From contig NZ_SACO01000009.1 of assembly GCF_004005905.1 (NCBI RefSeq), positions 1 to 64,000 of the forward strand: a stretch of 64,000 nt of DNA, given 5' to 3'. A program made the position numbers and the translations under genes. Under the pieces are notes generated by a model. That model did no database searches and had not been told where the DNA came from. It was given only the letters and a program-made list of their open reading frames with translations. This DNA comes from Novosphingobium umbonatum. GTDB lineage: Bacteria > Pseudomonadota > Alphaproteobacteria > Sphingomonadales > Sphingomonadaceae. Numbering within the stretch: the first letter of the stretch is position 1; each line of letters opens with the position of its first letter. This document shows, piece by piece, positions 17,046 through 28,097 of this stretch.

Positions 17046-18287
17046 ATGACACGGGTTCTGCATATACTCGACCACTCGCTGCCGATGCATAGCGGCTATA
17101 CTTTCCGCACCCGCGCGATCCTGAAGGCGCAGGAGGGCATGGGCTGGGAGGTGCGTGGCATCACCGGCCTGCGCCACACGGCCAAGGGGGCGGATGAGGA
17201 GGAGGCCGAAGGACTGCATTTCCGCCGCACGCGCGGCGCGGCCACAGGGCCGGTGGGTATCCGCGAATGGCGCGAGGTGCGCTTGCTGGCCGATTCGATC
17301 GTGGCGGCTTGCAAGGATTGGATGCCCGATATTCTCCACGCCCATTCGCCTGCTTTATGCGGGCTGGCGGGACTGATGGCGGCAAAGCGACTCGGCCTGC
17401 CCTTGGTCTATGAAATCCGCGCCTTTTGGGAAGATGCGGCGGTCGGCAATGGCACGGGGCGCGAAGGGGATGTGAAATATCGCCTGACCCGCGCGCTGGA
17501 AAATTATGTGGTGGCCAGAGCCGATGCGGTGGTGACCATTTGCGATGGGCTGCGGCAGGATCTGGTGGCGCGGGGCGTGCCGGCGGCCAAGATCAGCCTG
17601 ATGCCCAACGGGGTGGATCTGGCCATGTTTGGCCAACCGGTGCCGCCCGATCTGGCGCTGGCGGAAAAGCTGGGCTTGATGTCCCATGGTCTGCGTTGCC
17701 CGACGATTGGCTTCATTGGCAGCTTCTATGATTATGAAGGCATTGACGATCTGATCGAGGCCATGCCCGCGCTGGTGGCGGCACAGCCCGATGCGCGGCT
17801 GTTGCTGGTGGGCGGCGGGCCGATGGAGGAGGTTTTGCGCCAACGCGCGGCTTTCTCGCCCGCCAAAGACGCGATTCGCTTCATGGGCCGCGTGCCGCAT
17901 AGCGAGGTGGAGACCTATTACGCGCTGTGCGACATCATGGCTTACCCGCGCAAACGCAGCCGTTTGACCGATTTGGTAACTCCGTTAAAACCCCTAGAGG
18001 CGATGGCGCAGGACAAGTTGGTGGCTGCATCCGATGTGGGTGGTCACCGCGAATTGATGCAGGACGGGGTGACCGGAACGCTGTTTACGCCTGATAATCC
18101 AGCCGCTTGCGCGGCCGCACTGGCCGATCTGCTGGCCGATCGCAGCACATGGGAGGCGCGGCGCAAAGCTGGACAGGCCCATGTGATTTCCGCCCATGAT
18201 TGGGCCATGAATGCCAGAAATTATCAACTTGTTTACCAAAGGGTGGCACCCAATAAAGTGGTTAACGCCAGGGTGCTTCCCCGATAA
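17046..18287 (+). CDS. Glycosyltransferase family 4, exosortase A-associated type
   Basis: A 413-residue GT-B enzyme. The N terminus RVLHILDHSLPMHSGYTFRTRAI and the motif AYPRKRSRLTDLVTPLKPLEAMA near residue 300 mark the exosortase-A-associated subgroup of GT4. The donor-binding EX7E-like site spans PLKPLEAMAQ. Substrate sugar is not predictable. It starts divergently from the small-protein/ligase operon, with 85 bases between, so both may share a regulatory region. It probably builds the glycan that the ligase-like protein transfers. Confidence 0.88.
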   Translation: MTRVLHILDHSLPMHSGYTFRTRAILKAQEGMGWEVRGITGLRHTAKGADEEEAEGLHFRRTRGAATGPVGIREWREVRLLADSIVAACKDWMPDILHAHSPALCGLAGLMAAKRLGLPLVYEIRAFWEDAAVGNGTGREGDVKYRLTRALENYVVARADAVVTICDGLRQDLVARGVPAAKISLMPNGVDLAMFGQPVPPDLALAEKLGLMSHGLRCPTIGFIGSFYDYEGIDDLIEAMPALVAAQPDARLLLVGGGPMEEVLRQRAAFSPAKDAIRFMGRVPHSEVETYYALCDIMAYPRKRSRLTDLVTPLKPLEAMAQDKLVAASDVGGHRELMQDGVTGTLFTPDNPAACAAALADLLADRSTWEARRKAGQAHVISAHDWAMNARNYQLVYQRVAPNKVVNARVLPR

Positions 18288-18351
18288 AGGCTGCGAGTCG
18301 CAGCAGCCCGGGACAGCGCCGGAGCGTAAAACAGCAAAGGGCGCGTCAATC

Positions 18352-19404
18352 TTGGCAAGGCAACATATCGATCAAGGGCATGACTGGCGGCGGGTGTTGA
18401 CGCATCCGTTGATGGGCACGCTGGTGCCGGTATGGTTCATGGCCGCTTTTGCGCTATCGGCGCTGGCGGTGCGGGGCGAATTGATCGAGCGACTGGTGCT
18501 GGCCTTGCAGATCAACACCATCCTGCCCATGGCCGAGCCGCCGCTTGGCGTGACCGCGCGCTTGCTGATCGCGCTGGGCTTTGGTCTGGTCGGGGCCTTG
18601 CTGGGCCATCTGGTGCTGCGCTGGCTGGTGGGCGATGCTGCGCCGCAGGTGCAGGATGACAAGGTGGATTACCGCCGCCGCCGTGCCGGAGACGGCCATC
18701 CCGATGCGCCCGCGCGCCGTCCGATCCATGCCCATGATGAATTGGGCGCCTATGGTTTTGACCATACCGGCCATGAGGCCCCCGCCTATGAGCCGGTCCC
18801 CTATCAGCCCGAGCCTTCCTATATTCCCGCTCCCGCACCCGCCGCAGCGGTGGAGCCTTTGGTGCTGGATACAGCCTTGCCTTTGGCCCCTGTTCCCGCC
18901 GAGCCTGCGCCGCCGCCTCTGGCCGAATTGAACCAGCCTGCGCCGCTCTCGCCGCTCGATCCGGTGCGGGGCACGCCGCTGACGCCCTATGAGGCGCATG
19001 ACATTTCCTCTGCCCCCGTGCCCAGCCCCGCCCCTCGCGTAAGCGTGGTGGCGCCTGAGGAACCGGAGCCGTTGGAGCCTGCACCGGTCATCTCGGCCAA
19101 AGATGCGCTTCCGCTGCGCAACATTCCGCGCATGGTGGACAAGCCTTTGCCGGTGCCGGTTCCCGAATCCGATGCGGCCGAACGGCTAACCTCCGCGCCG
19201 CTGGATGCGTTGGGCCATGTGGAATTGATCGAAAGGCTGGCCGTGGCGATGCAGCGCAGGCAGTCGGCTACTGTTGCGGCGCAGCAACAGTCGGGCGTGG
19301 TGGAGGCGAATCCTGCTGCGTCGCAACAAGGCTCGATCCCCGCCAATGACCAGACCAGCGCGGCCTTGCGCGCGGCTCTCGCAGGGTTACGGCAGGTTCA
19401 ATAG
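18352..19404 (+). CDS. Proline-rich protein with two N-terminal membrane segments
   Basis: I place the start at the TTG 18352, which has AAAGGG upstream; it gives 350 residues. Two hydrophobic segments (about residues 21-42 and 62-85) are followed by an Arg cluster (YRRRRAGD) and a long Pro/Ala/Glu-rich region of low complexity to about residue 280. The C terminus ends in a helical segment (AALRAALAGLRQVQ). No domain is recognised. The long flexible tail suggests a tether or scaffold. An upstream ATG at 18211 would overlap the preceding gene by 77 bases and is less likely. Confidence 0.62.
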   Translation: MARQHIDQGHDWRRVLTHPLMGTLVPVWFMAAFALSALAVRGELIERLVLALQINTILPMAEPPLGVTARLLIALGFGLVGALLGHLVLRWLVGDAAPQVQDDKVDYRRRRAGDGHPDAPARRPIHAHDELGAYGFDHTGHEAPAYEPVPYQPEPSYIPAPAPAAAVEPLVLDTALPLAPVPAEPAPPPLAELNQPAPLSPLDPVRGTPLTPYEAHDISSAPVPSPAPRVSVVAPEEPEPLEPAPVISAKDALPLRNIPRMVDKPLPVPVPESDAAERLTSAPLDALGHVELIERLAVAMQRRQSATVAAQQQSGVVEANPAASQQGSIPANDQTSAALRAALAGLRQVQ

Positions 19405-19657
19405 TTGCCTGTTCGCGGGCTCGCCGCGCAGCAAATAGTGTGCCTTTGCGGTGAAAATATCCCTTTCCTTGCTACACCTATGGGCCAAAGCGGGACTCTG
19501 TTGCCCATTCACGGTTGCAAAATCGCCTTTCAGCCTGCATGGGACATATTGCGTATGTCTGCTGCCTTAAGGCGGTAGGAGATTCGCGCTCCATAACAGG
19601 GTTCAGGTCCGAACTGCCGCGGTGCGGTGGGTTCGAGGTATGCAGGATAGATAGTCG

Positions 19658-22600
19658 ATGGGATTTCCAGAGCCCCAGGGCCTCTACAATTCGCGTAACG
19701 AGCACGATGCGTGCGGTGTTGGTTTTGTCGCCCATATTAAAGGCGAGAAAAGCCACAAGATTATTACGCAGGCTTTGGAAATTCTTAAAAACATTGACCA
19801 CCGCGGTGCCGTTGGCGCGGACCCGCTGCTGGGCGATGGCGCGGGCATTCTGATCCAGATCCCCGATGCGCTGCTGCGCGATTGGGCGAATGGCGCTGGC
19901 CTGACGCTGCCCCAGCCGGGCGATTATGCCGTGGCCATGTGCTTCCTGCCGCAGGACGAAGCGAGCCGCAATTTTGTGGTCGATACGTTCGAAAAGTTCA
20001 TCGAGAAGGAAGGCCAGGTCCTGATCGGCTGGCGCGATGTTCCGGTGGACACCGCTACGCTGGGCAAGACCGTGGTCGAATCCATGCCGGTGATCCGTCA
20101 GTGCATCATCGCACGCGGCGAGAACACGCCTGACCAGAACGCTTTCGAGCGCAAGATTCTGGCGATCCGCAAGCAGACGCAGAATCCGTTGGCGGCCTTG
20201 GCTGAAAAGCATGGCCTGCCAGGGCTCACCGAGCTGTATATGCCCAGCTTCTCCAGCAAGACGATTGTCTACAAGGGTCTGCTGCTGGCGAACCAGGTTG
20301 GTGAATGCTACCCTGATCTGCTGAACCCACTTTGCGTGTCGGCTCTGGGTCTGGTGCACCAGCGTTTCTCGACCAACACGTTCCCCAGCTGGAAATTGGC
20401 ACATCCCTTCCGCTTCATTGCCCATAACGGTGAAATCAACACTGTGCGCGGCAATGTGAACTGGATGAATGCGCGCCGCCGCACCATGCAGTCGGACCTG
20501 CTCGGTCCCGATCTGGACAAGATGTGGCCGCTGATCCCGCATGGCCAGTCGGACACGGCCAGCCTCGACAATGCGCTGGAACTGCTGGTGGCCGGTGGCT
20601 ATCCGCTGGCCCATGCCGTGATGATGCTGATCCCCGAAGCGTGGGCAGGCAATCCGTTGATGGATGCCAAGCGCCGTGCCTTCTATGAATATCACGCCGC
20701 GCTGATGGAGCCTTGGGATGGCCCCGCCGCTGTCGCCTTTACCGATGGCAAGCAGATTGGCGCCACGCTGGACCGTAACGGCCTGCGTCCCGCCCGCTTC
20801 CTGGTGACCAAGGATGATGTGGTGGTGATGGCTTCGGAAAGCGGCGTTTTGCCGATCGCCGAGGAAGACATCACCCGCAAGTGGCGCCTCCAGCCCGGCA
20901 AGATGCTGCTGATCGACTTTGATCAGGGCCGCATCATCGAGGACGAGGAAATCAAGGCCAGCCTCGCCAATGCAGAACCCTATGAGGAATGGCTGGAACA
21001 GGCCCAGTATAACCTCAAGGATCTGGAAGTGGTGGAGCCTGAACTGGCGCAGCTGCCGGTGGACACCACCAGCCTGCTCGACCGCCAGCAGGCCTTTGGC
21101 TACACGCAGGAAGATGTGTCCAAGTTCCTTGAACCCATGGGCCGCAATGGCGATGATCCGCTGGGTTCGATGGGCACCGACACGCCGATTGCCGTGCTGT
21201 CGCGTAAGTCGCGTCTGCTCTATGACTATTTCAAGCAGAACTTCGCGCAGGTGACCAACCCGCCGATCGACCCGATCCGCGAGGAACTGGTCATGTCGCT
21301 GGTCAGCATGATCGGGCCGCGCCCCAATCTGCTGGGCCGCGATGCGGGCAGCCACAAGCGTCTGGAAATCGATCAGCCGATCCTGACCAACGAAGATGTG
21401 GCCAAGATCCGCAGCGTGGAAGCCGCGCTCGACGGCGCTTTCCGCACCACCACGGTTGACACCACCTGGGACGCTTCGACCGGCGCCGAAGGTCTGGCGC
21501 AGGCGATCAAGGAAATGTGCTGGGCGGCCACCGAAGCGGTGCTGGCCGATCACAACATCCTGATCCTGTCTGACCGCGCGCAGGGTCCGGACCGTATCCC
21601 TATGCCCGCCCTGCTGGCGACGGCGGCTGTGCATCATCATCTGGTGCGTCAGGGCCTGCGTATGCAGACCGGTCTGGTGGTGGAAACCGGCGAAGCGCGT
21701 GAAGTGCATCACTTCTGCGTGCTGGCCGGTTATGGCGCCGAAGCGATCAACCCCTATGTGGCCTTTGAAACGCTGGAAGAAATCCGCGTGAAGAAGGGCA
21801 TCGAGCTTGACGCCAAGGCGGTGAAGAAGAACTACATCAAGGCCGTGGGCAAGGGCATCCTGAAAGTGATGTCCAAGATGGGCATCAGCACCTACCAGTC
21901 CTATTGCGGCGCGCAGATCTTCGACGCCATCGGCCTGTCGAGCGAATTTGTGGATGCCTATTTCACCGGCACCGCCACCACGATCGAAGGCGTGGGCATC
22001 AAGGAAATCGCGGAAGAAACCGTGCGTCGCCATGCGGCGGCCTATGGTGACAACCCGATCTACAAGAACATGCTCGATGTGGGCGGCATCTATGGCTATC
22101 GCCTGCGCGGCGAGGAACATGCCTGGACGCCCAGCAACATCGCCAGCCTGCAACACGCGGTTCGCGGCAATATTCCTGAAAAGTACAAGGAATTTGCCGA
22201 GACGATCAATGATCAGTCGCAGCGCAATCTGACCATCCGTGGTCTGATCGACCTGAAGAAGGCCGACAAGCCGCTGGATATCAGCGAAGTCGAGCCCGCT
22301 TCGGAAATCGTGAAGCGTTTTGCCACCGGCGCGATGAGCTATGGCTCGATCAGCTGGGAAGCGCATACCACGCTGGCGATTGCCATGAACCGCATTGGCG
22401 GCAAGTCGAACACCGGCGAAGGCGGCGAAGACCCCGCGCGCTTCACTCCGCTGGCCAATGGCGATTCGCTGCGCTCCTCGATCAAGCAGGTGGCTTCCGG
22501 CCGCTTTGGCGTGACGACGGAATATCTGGTCAATGCCGACGATATCCAGATCAAGATGGCGCAGGGTGCCAAGCCCGGCGAAGGCGGCCAGCTGCCCGGC

Positions 22601-24298
22601 GACAAGGTCGACAAGACCATCGGCAAGACCCGTCACTCGACGCCGGGTGTGGGCCTGATCTCGCCGCCGCCGCATCATGACATCTATTCGATCGAAGACT
22701 TGGCGCAGCTCATTCACGATCTCAAGAACGTGAACACCGGCGCGCGTATCTCGGTCAAGCTGGTGTCGGAAGTGGGCGTGGGCACTGTGGCCGCAGGCGT
22801 GTCGAAGGCACGTGCCGACCATGTGACCATCTCCGGTTACGAAGGCGGCACCGGTGCTTCGCCTCTCACCTCGCTGACCCATGCGGGCAGCCCGTGGGAA
22901 ATCGGTCTGGCCGAAACCCAGCAGACGTTGCTGCTCAACAACCTGCGTTCGCGCATCTGCGTGCAGGCCGATGGTGGTCTGCGCACGGGCCGTGACGTGG
23001 CGGTTGCCGCGCTGTTGGGCGCGGATGAGTTCGGCTTTGCCACCGCGCCGCTGATCGCCGCTGGCTGCATCATGATGCGCAAGTGCCATCTCAACACCTG
23101 CCCCGTGGGCGTGGCCACGCAGGACCCCGTCCTGCGCGCCCGCTTCACCGGCCAGCCCGAGCATGTGATCAACTACTTCTTCTTCGTTGCCGAAGAGCTG
23201 CGCGCGATCATGGCCGAAATGGGCTTCCGCACCCTTGCCGAAATGGTGGGCCGTGTGGACCGTCTGGAACCCAGCCGTGCCGTGCACCACTGGAAGGCGC
23301 AGGGCATCGACCTGTCGCGCCTGCTGCATCAGGTTCCCGAGGGCACTTCGCCCACGCTGAACTGGAGCGAGACGCAGGATCATGGTCTGGGCGGCGCTCT
23401 GGACAATGACCTGATCGTGGCCGCTTCGGATGCTCTGGTCGAAGGCAAGCCGGTGCGCATCGAGCGCAAGGTGATCAACGTCAACCGCACCGTCGGCGCG
23501 ATGCTGTCGGGTGAAGTGGCCAAGCGTTATGGCCATGCGGGTCTGCCTGACAACACGATCCATGTCAGCCTGACCGGCACCGCTGGCCAGTCCTTCGGCG
23601 CTTTCCTCGCCCATGGCGTGACGCTGGAGCTGACCGGTGACGGCAATGACTATGTGGGCAAGGGCCTGTCGGGCGGTCGTGTGATCGTGCGCCAGCCTTC
23701 CCATGTCGACCGCGATCCGACCCAGAACATCATCGTGGGCAACACGGTGCTCTATGGCGCGATCTCGGGCGAGGCCTTCTTCAACGGCGTGGCAGGTGAA
23801 CGCTTTGCCGTCCGTAACTCCGGCGCGATTGCCGTGGTGGAAGGCACGGGCGACCATGGCTGCGAATATATGACGGGCGGCGTTGTGGTTGTGCTGGGCA
23901 AGACCGGCCGCAATTTTGCAGCCGGCATGTCGGGCGGCGTGGCCTATGTCTATGACGAGGACGGCAAGTTCGGCGAGCTGGTCAACAAGGCGCAGGTGGA
24001 CCTGTTGCCGATCAGCGCCGAGCGTGACGAGGAGGAAGGTTCGGGCCGTCCGCAGCAGCGCACGGTATCGGTCAACGATCTGGGCATGGGCGACATGCTG
24101 CGTCACGACGCGGAACGTCTGCGCATCCTGCTGGAACGCCACCATCTGCACAGCGGCTCCAAGCGCGCCGCGCAGCTGCTGGAAGACTGGGACGCCACGC
24201 TGGCCAAGTTCGTCAAGGTGATGCCGCGCGATTACGCCAAGGCGTTGAAGCAGTTCGAGGCCGAGCGCCTTGCTGCGCAAACGGTCGCCGCGGAATAA
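19658..24298 (+). CDS. gltB: Glutamate synthase (NADPH), large subunit
   Basis: The 1546-residue alpha subunit of GOGAT converts glutamine and 2-oxoglutarate to two glutamates. Order of domains: an 18-residue propeptide, then the class II amidotransferase domain with Cys19 as nucleophile (DACGVGF); a central domain; the FMN-binding synthase domain with [18 protein letters not shown] and [11 protein letters not shown] near residue 1060; the 3Fe-4S cysteines in [19 protein letters not shown] near 1140; and a C-terminal glutamine-rich beta-helix (GXXGXXXG repeats). Length is typical. It forms an operon with gltD, 24 bases downstream. Confidence 0.98.
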   Translation: MGFPEPQGLYNSRNEHDACGVGFVAHIKGEKSHKIITQALEILKNIDHRGAVGADPLLGDGAGILIQIPDALLRDWANGAGLTLPQPGDYAVAMCFLPQDEASRNFVVDTFEKFIEKEGQVLIGWRDVPVDTATLGKTVVESMPVIRQCIIARGENTPDQNAFERKILAIRKQTQNPLAALAEKHGLPGLTELYMPSFSSKTIVYKGLLLANQVGECYPDLLNPLCVSALGLVHQRFSTNTFPSWKLAHPFRFIAHNGEINTVRGNVNWMNARRRTMQSDLLGPDLDKMWPLIPHGQSDTASLDNALELLVAGGYPLAHAVMMLIPEAWAGNPLMDAKRRAFYEYHAALMEPWDGPAAVAFTDGKQIGATLDRNGLRPARFLVTKDDVVVMASESGVLPIAEEDITRKWRLQPGKMLLIDFDQGRIIEDEEIKASLANAEPYEEWLEQAQYNLKDLEVVEPELAQLPVDTTSLLDRQQAFGYTQEDVSKFLEPMGRNGDDPLGSMGTDTPIAVLSRKSRLLYDYFKQNFAQVTNPPIDPIREELVMSLVSMIGPRPNLLGRDAGSHKRLEIDQPILTNEDVAKIRSVEAALDGAFRTTTVDTTWDASTGAEGLAQAIKEMCWAATEAVLADHNILILSDRAQGPDRIPMPALLATAAVHHHLVRQGLRMQTGLVVETGEAREVHHFCVLAGYGAEAINPYVAFETLEEIRVKKGIELDAKAVKKNYIKAVGKGILKVMSKMGISTYQSYCGAQIFDAIGLSSEFVDAYFTGTATTIEGVGIKEIAEETVRRHAAAYGDNPIYKNMLDVGGIYGYRLRGEEHAWTPSNIASLQHAVRGNIPEKYKEFAETINDQSQRNLTIRGLIDLKKADKPLDISEVEPASEIVKRFATGAMSYGSISWEAHTTLAIAMNRIGGKSNTGEGGEDPARFTPLANGDSLRSSIKQVASGRFGVTTEYLVNADDIQIKMAQGAKPGEGGQLPGDKVDKTIGKTRHSTPGVGLISPPPHHDIYSIEDLAQLIHDLKNVNTGARISVKLVSEVGVGTVAAGVSKARADHVTISGYEGGTGASPLTSLTHAGSPWEIGLAETQQTLLLNNLRSRICVQADGGLRTGRDVAVAALLGADEFGFATAPLIAAGCIMMRKCHLNTCPVGVATQDPVLRARFTGQPEHVINYFFFVAEELRAIMAEMGFRTLAEMVGRVDRLEPSRAVHHWKAQGIDLSRLLHQVPEGTSPTLNWSETQDHGLGGALDNDLIVAASDALVEGKPVRIERKVINVNRTVGAMLSGEVAKRYGHAGLPDNTIHVSLTGTAGQSFGAFLAHGVTLELTGDGNDYVGKGLSGGRVIVRQPSHVDRDPTQNIIVGNTVLYGAISGEAFFNGVAGERFAVRNSGAIAVVEGTGDHGCEYMTGGVVVVLGKTGRNFAAGMSGGVAYVYDEDGKFGELVNKAQVDLLPISAERDEEEGSGRPQQRTVSVNDLGMGDMLRHDAERLRILLERHHLHSGSKRAAQLLEDWDATLAKFVKVMPRDYAKALKQFEAERLAAQTVAAE

Positions 24299-24322
24299 GG
24301 TTCGAGAAGGAAGGATTGAATT

Positions 24323-25759
24323 ATGGGCAAGGAAACCGGCTTTCTCGAGCTTGACCGTCAGGACCGCACCTATGCGGACCCGAAGGAACGCGTGGCGCAT
24401 TACAAGGAATTCGTGATTCCGCATGCCGAACCCGCGCTGAAGGCGCAGGCTTCGCGCTGCATGAATTGCGGCATTCCTTATTGTCACAATGGCTGTCCGG
24501 TGAACAACATTATCCCGGACTGGAACCATCTGGTCTATGAAAGCGATTGGGAGAATGCACTGGAAGTGCTGCATTCGACCAACAATTTCCCCGAGTTCAC
24601 CGGCCGTATCTGCCCCGCGCCCTGCGAGGCGGCCTGCACGCTGAACATCATTGACCAGCCGGTGACGATCAAGTCGATCGAATGCGCCATTGTCGACAAG
24701 GGGTGGGAAAACGGCTGGATCAAGCCGCAGGTTCCCGCCAAGAAGTCGGGCAAGAGCGTGGCGGTGGTCGGCTCTGGCCCCGCCGGTCTGGCTGCTGCCC
24801 AGCAGTTGGCGCGCGCAGGCCACTCGGTCACTCTGTTCGAAAAGAACGACCGTATCGGCGGGCTGATGCGTTACGGCATCCCTGACTTCAAGATGGAGAA
24901 GCATCTCATCAACCGCCGCATGGTGCAGATGGAGGCCGAAGGCGTCTCCTTCCGCACTTCGGTGGAAGTGGGCGTGCATGTTTCGGTGGAATCGTTGAAG
25001 GAAAACTTTGACGCCATCGTGCTGGCAGGCGGTGCGGAAGATCCGCGTCCGCTGAACATTCCGGGCTATGAACTGCCCGGCGTGCGCTTTGCGATGGAAT
25101 TCCTGACGCAGCAGAACAAGCGCGTGGCGGGCGACGATGAAATCCGCGCCGCGCCGCGTGGCAGCCTGACCGCCACGGGCAAGCATGTGGTGGTGATCGG
25201 CGGTGGTGACACCGGCAGCGACTGCGTGGGCACCTCGAACCGTCAGGGCGCCCTGTCGGTGACGCAGCTGGAAATCATGCCGCGTCCTCCTGAAAAGGAA
25301 GCCAAGGCGCTGAGCTGGCCGAACTGGCCGCTGAAGCTGCGCACCTCGACCAGCCATGAGGAAGGCGTGGTGCGTGAATTCGCCGTGCTGACCAAGCGCG
25401 TTGTGGGCGAAAACGGCATTGTCACCGGTCTGGAATGCGTCCGTGTCGAATGGCAGGGCGGCAAGATGGTGGAAGTGGAAGGCAGCGAGTTCACGCTCAA
25501 GGCCGACCTCATTCTGCTGGCCATGGGCTTTGTCGGCCCGCGCAAGGCTGGTCTGCTGGATCAGGCTGGCGTGGAACTGGATGCCCGCGGCAATGTGAAG
25601 GCCGACACCAACAGCTATCGCACCAGCGACGAGAAGATCTTTGCCTGCGGCGACATGCGCCGTGGCCAGAGCCTTGTCGTCTGGGCGATCCGTGAAGGCC
25701 GTCAGGCCGCCCGTGCGGTGGACGAGGCGCTGATGGGCACGACCCAACTGCCGCGCTGA
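24323..25759 (+). CDS. gltD: Glutamate synthase (NADPH), small subunit
   Basis: The 478-residue beta subunit takes electrons from NADPH through FAD and two 4Fe-4S clusters to GltB. Visible elements are the N-terminal cysteine set [20 protein letters not shown] and [13 protein letters not shown], the FAD site [18 protein letters not shown] near residue 148, the NADPH site [16 protein letters not shown] near 288 and the ATG-like LLAMGFVGP motif near 395 with the C-terminal [24 protein letters not shown] site lies upstream of the ATG. Its product completes ammonium assimilation with GltB. Confidence 0.98.
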   Translation: MGKETGFLELDRQDRTYADPKERVAHYKEFVIPHAEPALKAQASRCMNCGIPYCHNGCPVNNIIPDWNHLVYESDWENALEVLHSTNNFPEFTGRICPAPCEAACTLNIIDQPVTIKSIECAIVDKGWENGWIKPQVPAKKSGKSVAVVGSGPAGLAAAQQLARAGHSVTLFEKNDRIGGLMRYGIPDFKMEKHLINRRMVQMEAEGVSFRTSVEVGVHVSVESLKENFDAIVLAGGAEDPRPLNIPGYELPGVRFAMEFLTQQNKRVAGDDEIRAAPRGSLTATGKHVVVIGGGDTGSDCVGTSNRQGALSVTQLEIMPRPPEKEAKALSWPNWPLKLRTSTSHEEGVVREFAVLTKRVVGENGIVTGLECVRVEWQGGKMVEVEGSEFTLKADLILLAMGFVGPRKAGLLDQAGVELDARGNVKADTNSYRTSDEKIFACGDMRRGQSLVVWAIREGRQAARAVDEALMGTTQLPR

Positions 25760-25779
25760 TCCGCGTTGCAACGATAAAG

Positions 25780-25820
25780 GGGGCGTCTGCCGGCTTGGCC
25801 GCAGGCGCCCCTTTTGTTTT
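25780..25820 (+). terminator. Rho-independent terminator after gltBD
   Basis: An eleven-pair stem (GGGGCGTCTGC at 25780-25790 with GCAGGCGCCCC at 25801-25811, one G-U pair) is followed by TTTTGTTTT. It begins 20 bases past the gltD stop. Confidence 0.9.
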
Positions 25821-25897
25821 GGCCCTTTGGCGCAGCTTGGCGGGGCGGGCGGGGCATCTATGGTGGCAGGCCTGATCCACAAGACGAGAGCCTGCCA

Positions 25898-26104
25898 ATG
25901 TTCCTTGACCTGCGCGACCCCCAGCCGCCGCATGAACCATGGAACCCGCCCCCACGCCGCGAACCCCAATTGTCAAAGCGGAACGAGCGGATGGTGCTGG
26001 GGTTGGTCGGCTTCAACGTCCTGATGTTGCTGCTGGCACCGATTGCCGGGGCCACGCTGCTGGATGTGGCGATCGCCCTGATCCACGCGATGGCGAAAGG
26101 GTAG
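25898..26104 (+). CDS. Small single-pass membrane protein
   Basis: A 68-residue product with a Pro-rich N terminus (LRDPQPPHEPWNPPPRREP), a basic stretch (SKRNER) and one hydrophobic stretch (LGLVGFNVLMLLLAPIAGATLL) near residue 34. The frame is open upstream to 25814, but that region overlaps the gltBD terminator, so the ATG at 25898 is preferred. No family is recognised. Coding potential rests on the clear membrane segment with a positive-inside flank and good codon bias. Confidence 0.55.
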   Translation: MFLDLRDPQPPHEPWNPPPRREPQLSKRNERMVLGLVGFNVLMLLLAPIAGATLLDVAIALIHAMAKG

Positions 26105-26132
26105 CGGTTCAAGGCTACCCTCTCGTACCTGC

Positions 26133-26792
26133 TTACTTCATCGCTTGCGCCAGCTTGCTGTGATAATTGAAATTCACATAGGCAGGGCCGTTATAGGCCT
26201 TGGCAAAGGCGCGGCAATCTTCCGGATTGGTCGACAGTTTGGCCATTTCATCCTGCAGATGGTTGACCTCGACATAATTGGCCAGCATTTCATAATGCGC
26301 CTTTTCCGAAGCCACGGTGGAGAAGGCAAAGGCAAAGGGCGAGGCGAAATGGAACTCGTCCCAATATTCGCCCATAACCTGAAACTTGCCCCATGAGGCC
26401 GACATGAAGGCCGCATCGACAGCGCCCGTGCCAATGGCACCGGCCAGCTTGTCCCAGCTGTTTTCATTATAGCCACCCGCAGCCTTGTTGCTGAAAGTGG
26501 TTTCGCCATAGATGCCGCCGGTCAGCTTGTAGAACTTGTGGCGCTCGAACAGGATTTTAGGCTTGCCACTGGCGTCATAACCGCTGCCGCCCGCCTCCAC
26601 CGAGGCTACCGCCGCGATCTGCTTGACGGACACTTTCAGGCGGGTGGCCAATTCCTTCAACTGATCAGGCGTGATTTTGCCTGCGGCGGGATTGGCATTG
26701 GTAAAGGCATTGAGCAGCGCCTTGCGCGAGCCTTCGCCCCAGATGCCGTCGGCCTTGGCGCCGATGGCTTTTTGCAGGTCGGTGATGTTCAT
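26133..26792 (-). CDS. Phage-type N-acetylmuramidase (DUF3380 family)
   Basis: A 219-residue protein with a peptidoglycan-binding-like N terminus (MNITDLQKAIGAKADGIWGEGSRKALLNAF) and then the muramidase domain, with IAAVASVEAGGSGYDASGKPKILFERHKFYKLTGG, where the catalytic glutamate lies in VEAGG, and a later SWGKFQVMGE block. This fold is typical of phage endolysins. No signal peptide is visible and no holin or structural phage gene is near. The frame extends upstream to 26885 but the ATG at 26792 fits the domain start. It may be a domesticated lysis gene or part of a gene-transfer-type element. Confidence 0.82.
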   Translation of the reverse strand: MNITDLQKAIGAKADGIWGEGSRKALLNAFTNANPAAGKITPDQLKELATRLKVSVKQIAAVASVEAGGSGYDASGKPKILFERHKFYKLTGGIYGETTFSNKAAGGYNENSWDKLAGAIGTGAVDAAFMSASWGKFQVMGEYWDEFHFASPFAFAFSTVASEKAHYEMLANYVEVNHLQDEMAKLSTNPEDCRAFAKAYNGPAYVNFNYHSKLAQAMK

Positions 26793-26954
26793 GCGCGCTA
26801 TTTCCCTGTTTGCAGTTTGAAGGGTCAGTCCAGAATGGACAAATGTGGAGAATCTGCGGTTCCTCCAACGTGTTTTCCGTCGCAATCTACGTCAATTATT
26901 TGTATATAACAGATATATAGGTAATCTATCCATTATGGATTTGAAGGCGCTGCC

Positions 26955-28097
26955 ATGAAAAAGATTCTCTTCCTTCTCTACCGGGATCTCGATTTTGACG
27001 GGCGCGCGGCGCGCATGATCGAGGTGGCGCGTCCTTTGGGGCAGTTGCATGTGCTGGACATGACCTTGCAGCAGGGCGATCTGGTGCGCCCCACAGGTCG
27101 ACGTTCGGTGCGGTTGCAGCCTTCGTGGAGCCCGCTTCGCCGCCATTGGACCGTGCTGGTGGCCACCTTGCGCGAGGCGCGGCGGCTACGTCCCGACATG
27201 ATTGTGGCGGAAAATTTCTTCTCGGTTTTTACCGGTTGGTTGGCTGCGCGGATGTTGGGCGTGCCGCTGGTCTATGATTCCTATGAATTGATGCAGCATT
27301 TTCCGCAGGAACCGGTGTCGCGTCAGGCCCGCTTCTGGTGCTGGCTGGAACGGAGGATGGCGCGCTATTGCGATTTGGTGATCGCGGCCAATCCCGAACG
27401 CGCGGCCCTGATGCAGGAGGCCTGCCAATTGCGGGAGATGCCCGAGGCCATGCGTAATATTCCCATGCAGAGTCAGGCCACCTCAACCGTGGCGTCGAAC
27501 GCGGCGGAACGCTTTCCCATTCTGCGCAAGGCGAACGAGGAGGAGCGGATTATCCTGTATCAGGGCGATCTGCGCTTTGGGCCAGCGGTGGGCCGTTTCA
27601 TCGATGTGCTGGACCATTTGCCTGCCCATTATCGTCTGGTGATCGTCGGCGATGGGCCATCGGCCGCCGCCTTGGCGGCGCGCGGCGAGCGTTTTGCGCG
27701 TGAAGGGCGCTTTGCCATGCTGGGCAAATTGCCGGTGGTCGATTTGCCGCAGGTCACCGCCTATGCCGATTTGGGGCTGGTGACCTATCCTTTCGACGTG
27801 AAGAATCACTATTACGCCGCCCCCAACAAGCTCTACGAATATTCCATGTCGGGCGTGCCGGTGCTGGTGTCGAACACGCCTTCCTTGGCGGCGGTGACGC
27901 AGGAATTGCAGCATGGCCTGCTGTTTGACGCGGACGAGGATGCGAAAAGCCTGGCGCTCAAGGTGGAGAAGGCGATGAAGATCCGGCTGGATGCCGAGGA
28001 TTTCTGCCGCCGCATTGCCGATGAACGCGATAGTGCGATGCTGCGCGTGCGCAAGAAGATGGCGGCCCTGCTAAATCAACAATGGTTGGCCGCCTGA
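26955..28097 (+). CDS. Glycosyltransferase family 4
   Basis: A 380-residue GT-B enzyme. The N-terminal domain begins KKILFLLYRDLDFDGRAARMIEVA, and the C-terminal nucleotide-sugar site contains RLVIVGDGP, VTAYADLGLVTYPF and APNKLYEYSMSGVPVLVS (the EX-type donor motif) near residue 300. The acceptor and sugar are not predictable. An AT-rich intergenic region precedes it. The last nine codons overlap the convergent ung gene. It is isolated from the other polysaccharide blocks. Confidence 0.85.
   Translation: MKKILFLLYRDLDFDGRAARMIEVARPLGQLHVLDMTLQQGDLVRPTGRRSVRLQPSWSPLRRHWTVLVATLREARRLRPDMIVAENFFSVFTGWLAARMLGVPLVYDSYELMQHFPQEPVSRQARFWCWLERRMARYCDLVIAANPERAALMQEACQLREMPEAMRNIPMQSQATSTVASNAAERFPILRKANEEERIILYQGDLRFGPAVGRFIDVLDHLPAHYRLVIVGDGPSAAALAARGERFAREGRFAMLGKLPVVDLPQVTAYADLGLVTYPFDVKNHYYAAPNKLYEYSMSGVPVLVSNTPSLAAVTQELQHGLLFDADEDAKSLALKVEKAMKIRLDAEDFCRRIADERDSAMLRVRKKMAALLNQQWLAA

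Noticed and set aside
19478-25969. Very long open frame (over 2100 codons) antisense to gltBD
   Set aside because: It mirrors the GC3-biased codons of gltB and gltD; its protein is His/Arg/Gly-rich and has no domain, whereas gltB and gltD are certain.
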